Below, piece after piece: positions 5,363 to 6,249 of a stretch of 6,249 nucleotides of DNA. Positions within the stretch are counted from its first letter, which is position 1. Each line of letters begins with the position of its first letter. Under the pieces are notes generated by a model. The model did not search any database. It had not been told where the DNA came from and saw only the letters and a program-made list of their open reading frames with translations. The translations under genes were made by a program, and so were the position numbers. The DNA comes from an uncultured bacterium (GTDB taxonomy: Bacteria; Planctomycetota; UBA1135; GCA-002686595): the NCBI GenBank assembly GCA_913058555.1, contig CAJXRJ010000459.1, positions 1 to 6,249 on the forward strand. The letters run 5' to 3'.

Positions 5363-6109
5363 CTACCCGCGGATGTCCGAGTCAGCCGAGCCTTCCTTGC
5401 CATCCTCTGCCACCGGGGCTTCAACCTCCCGCGCCCCATCGGCCGGAGCCTGCGACTCCTCCCCCGAACTCGAAGCCGAGGAAGGCGCCCCCCCGGAGGA
5501 AGCCCCGGAGGAAGCCTCGGAGGAAGCCTCGACAAGCTCCCCCTGGGCCCCCGCAGCACCCTCATCTTCGTCATCTGGGCCAATCCGGACGCCGTGGGGC
5601 CCCTCTGCCCCATCGAACACCGCCTGGAGCTGGGCCCGGAGGGCCTCGAGCTGCTCGGGCTCGAAGTCATAGACGTAGACGGTGTAACGCTCGTCGACCC
5701 GGGGCCGCTTCACGAGGAACGACTCCTCGCCGTCCTTTCGCAGGACGCGCTCGACCTTGACCCGGCGCTTGCGCATCAAGAGCAAGCAGAGGACGTAGCG
5801 CAGCTCCCTAACGGCCAGCTCCTCGCGGCCCTCGAGCTGGACGAAGAGGCGCTCCAGGGACTCAAGGTCGATCTGAACGGTCTTCTTCTTCGTGTCCTCG
5901 TGATGCGTCGTCCAGTAGAGGAGCGGCTCGTCCCCCTCGGATTCCATGCGCTGGCGCTCATCACGCCAAGCAGACATGCAGAGGTCCACTCGCTCGAGGG
6001 CCCCCTCCCGCACGCGGAGGAGTGAGATGTGCCGCTCGCCGTCCTCGAAAGGACGCTCAGTGAGCGCGCAAGCGCCGGCACGGCGCGCGATGGACCAGGT
6101 TGTCGCCAT
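5363..6109 (-). CDS. Conserved-looking protein of unknown function with low-complexity acidic tail
   Basis: The product has 248 residues, with no signal peptide or membrane segment. The N-terminal part has AGACALTERPFEDGERHISL (11-30), then VDLC (41-44) and W48, resembling a small domain with spaced cysteines (C14, C44). The middle has an acidic helix and the distinctive RYVLCLLLMRKRRVKVERV (104-122), then a basic stretch and YTVYVYDFEPEQLEALRAQL (142-161). From about 175 it is a disordered Ala/Ser/Glu/Gly tail. From memory, this layout (a C..T.R.F..GE start and an RYVL.LLLMRK core) matches uncharacterised proteins of planctomycetes and relatives; I could not test this. ATG at 6109 is 9 bases after the stop of the preceding gene, with a same-frame TAA directly upstream, so it cannot start earlier. 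No clear ribosome binding site precedes it, suggesting translational coupling. Its own terminator separates it from mraZ. Confidence 0.85.
   Translation of the reverse strand: MATTWSIARRAGACALTERPFEDGERHISLLRVREGALERVDLCMSAWRDERQRMESEGDEPLLYWTTHHEDTKKKTVQIDLESLERLFVQLEGREELAVRELRYVLCLLLMRKRRVKVERVLRKDGEESFLVKRPRVDERYTVYVYDFEPEQLEALRAQLQAVFDGAEGPHGVRIGPDDEDEGAAGAQGELVEASSEASSGASSGGAPSSASSSGEESQAPADGAREVEAPVAEDGKEGSADSDIRG
5494..5529. repeat. Three tandem 12-base repeats within the unknown gene
   Basis: CGGAGGAAGCCC is followed by two copies of CGGAGGAAGCCT. On the coding (minus) strand they give EASS, EASS and GASS in the low-complexity tail at about residues 194-205. They keep the frame, as expected for slippage in a disordered linker. 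Confidence 0.85.
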
Positions 6110-6118
6110 CGGCCCAGG

Positions 6119-6201
6119 TTAGACGGCCGGGCCACCCGAATCCACGGCGCCGAGAAGGTCTTGGGAGTGCCTGAGGAATGCATCCGTCAGATCGTCCCAG
6201 G
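6119..6201 (-). CDS. C-terminal fragment of an upstream gene, cut off by adapter
   Basis: The minus-strand frame reads WDDLTDAFLRHSQDLLGAVD then SGGPAV and a TAA at 6119-6121, 26 codons in all. It looks like a natural helical C-terminus: an amphipathic helix followed by a short Gly/Pro tail. The stop lies 9 bases before the ATG of the next gene, typical of operon mates. The other two minus frames here read as Arg/Pro-rich sequence. The rest of the gene is missing because position 6202 begins adapter. The family cannot be identified from 26 residues. Confidence 0.6.
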
Positions 6202-6249
6202 CTGTCTCTTATACACATCTCCGAGCCCACGAGACTAGGCATGATCTCG
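6202..6249 (+). other. Illumina Nextera adapter contamination (not genomic)
   Basis: CTGTCTCTTATACACATCT (6202-6220) is the 19-base Tn5 mosaic end used in tagmentation libraries. CCGAGCCCACGAGAC (6221-6235) is the rest of the Nextera read-2 adapter. TAGGCATG (6236-6243) is the N706 i7 index and ATCTCG (6244-6249) begins the P7 arm. The order is exactly that of a read running through a short insert. The translation LLYTSPSPRD on the plus strand is the familiar mark of this adapter in predicted proteins. These bases should be trimmed. Confidence 0.99.

Noticed and set aside
5240..6025. Plus-strand open frame of 261 codons
   Set aside because: It is antisense to the 5363-6109 gene and runs through the terminator hairpin; the minus frame has the more protein-like pattern and an operon-like start.
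6202..6220. Tn5/IS50 mosaic end, suggesting a transposon
   Set aside because: It continues directly into Nextera adapter, index and P7 sequence, so it is library-derived.
6029..6238. Plus-strand small protein ending LLYTSPSPRD
   Set aside because: Its C-terminus is translated adapter, a known artefact.

Overview
This window is most likely a contig end from a GC-rich bacterial genome or metagenome assembly. All recognisable genes lie on the minus strand, so transcription runs from high to low coordinates. The core is the start of a division and cell wall (dcw) cluster in its classical order: mraZ (4541-5032), rsmH (3460-4443), ftsL (3203-3445), then a very large ftsI-type penicillin-binding protein (2898 down to base 1) that runs off the window with no stop codon. 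MraZ is the cluster's transcriptional regulator, RsmH methylates 16S rRNA, FtsL is the small bitopic division protein and FtsI is the septal peptidoglycan transpeptidase.

Upstream of mraZ are a protein of 248 residues with no named function (5363-6109) and, 9 bases before it, the last 26 codons of another gene (6119-6201). The unnamed gene is followed by a hairpin with a 19-pair stem (5268-5309), then about 190 bases of overlapping inverted repeats, then four or five short repeats with a period of 10 bases next to the mraZ start (5037-5081) that resemble MraZ operator boxes. A second unusual non-coding stretch lies between ftsL and ftsI (2899-3202). It holds tandem hairpins built on G6 runs and the unclear start of ftsI.

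The last 48 bases (6202-6249) are not biological. They are the Tn5 mosaic end, the Nextera read-2 adapter, an 8-base index (TAGGCATG, the N706 i7 index) and the first bases of the P7 arm. Any frame or transposon call there is an artefact.

The organism cannot be named from the sequence. High GC, an FtsI far larger than usual and an upstream protein with the feel of a family I associate from memory with Planctomycetota together suggest a planctomycete-like or other deep-branching, probably environmental, bacterium. That is an inference of low to moderate confidence. I saw no tRNA, rRNA, CRISPR array, insertion sequence or prophage gene.
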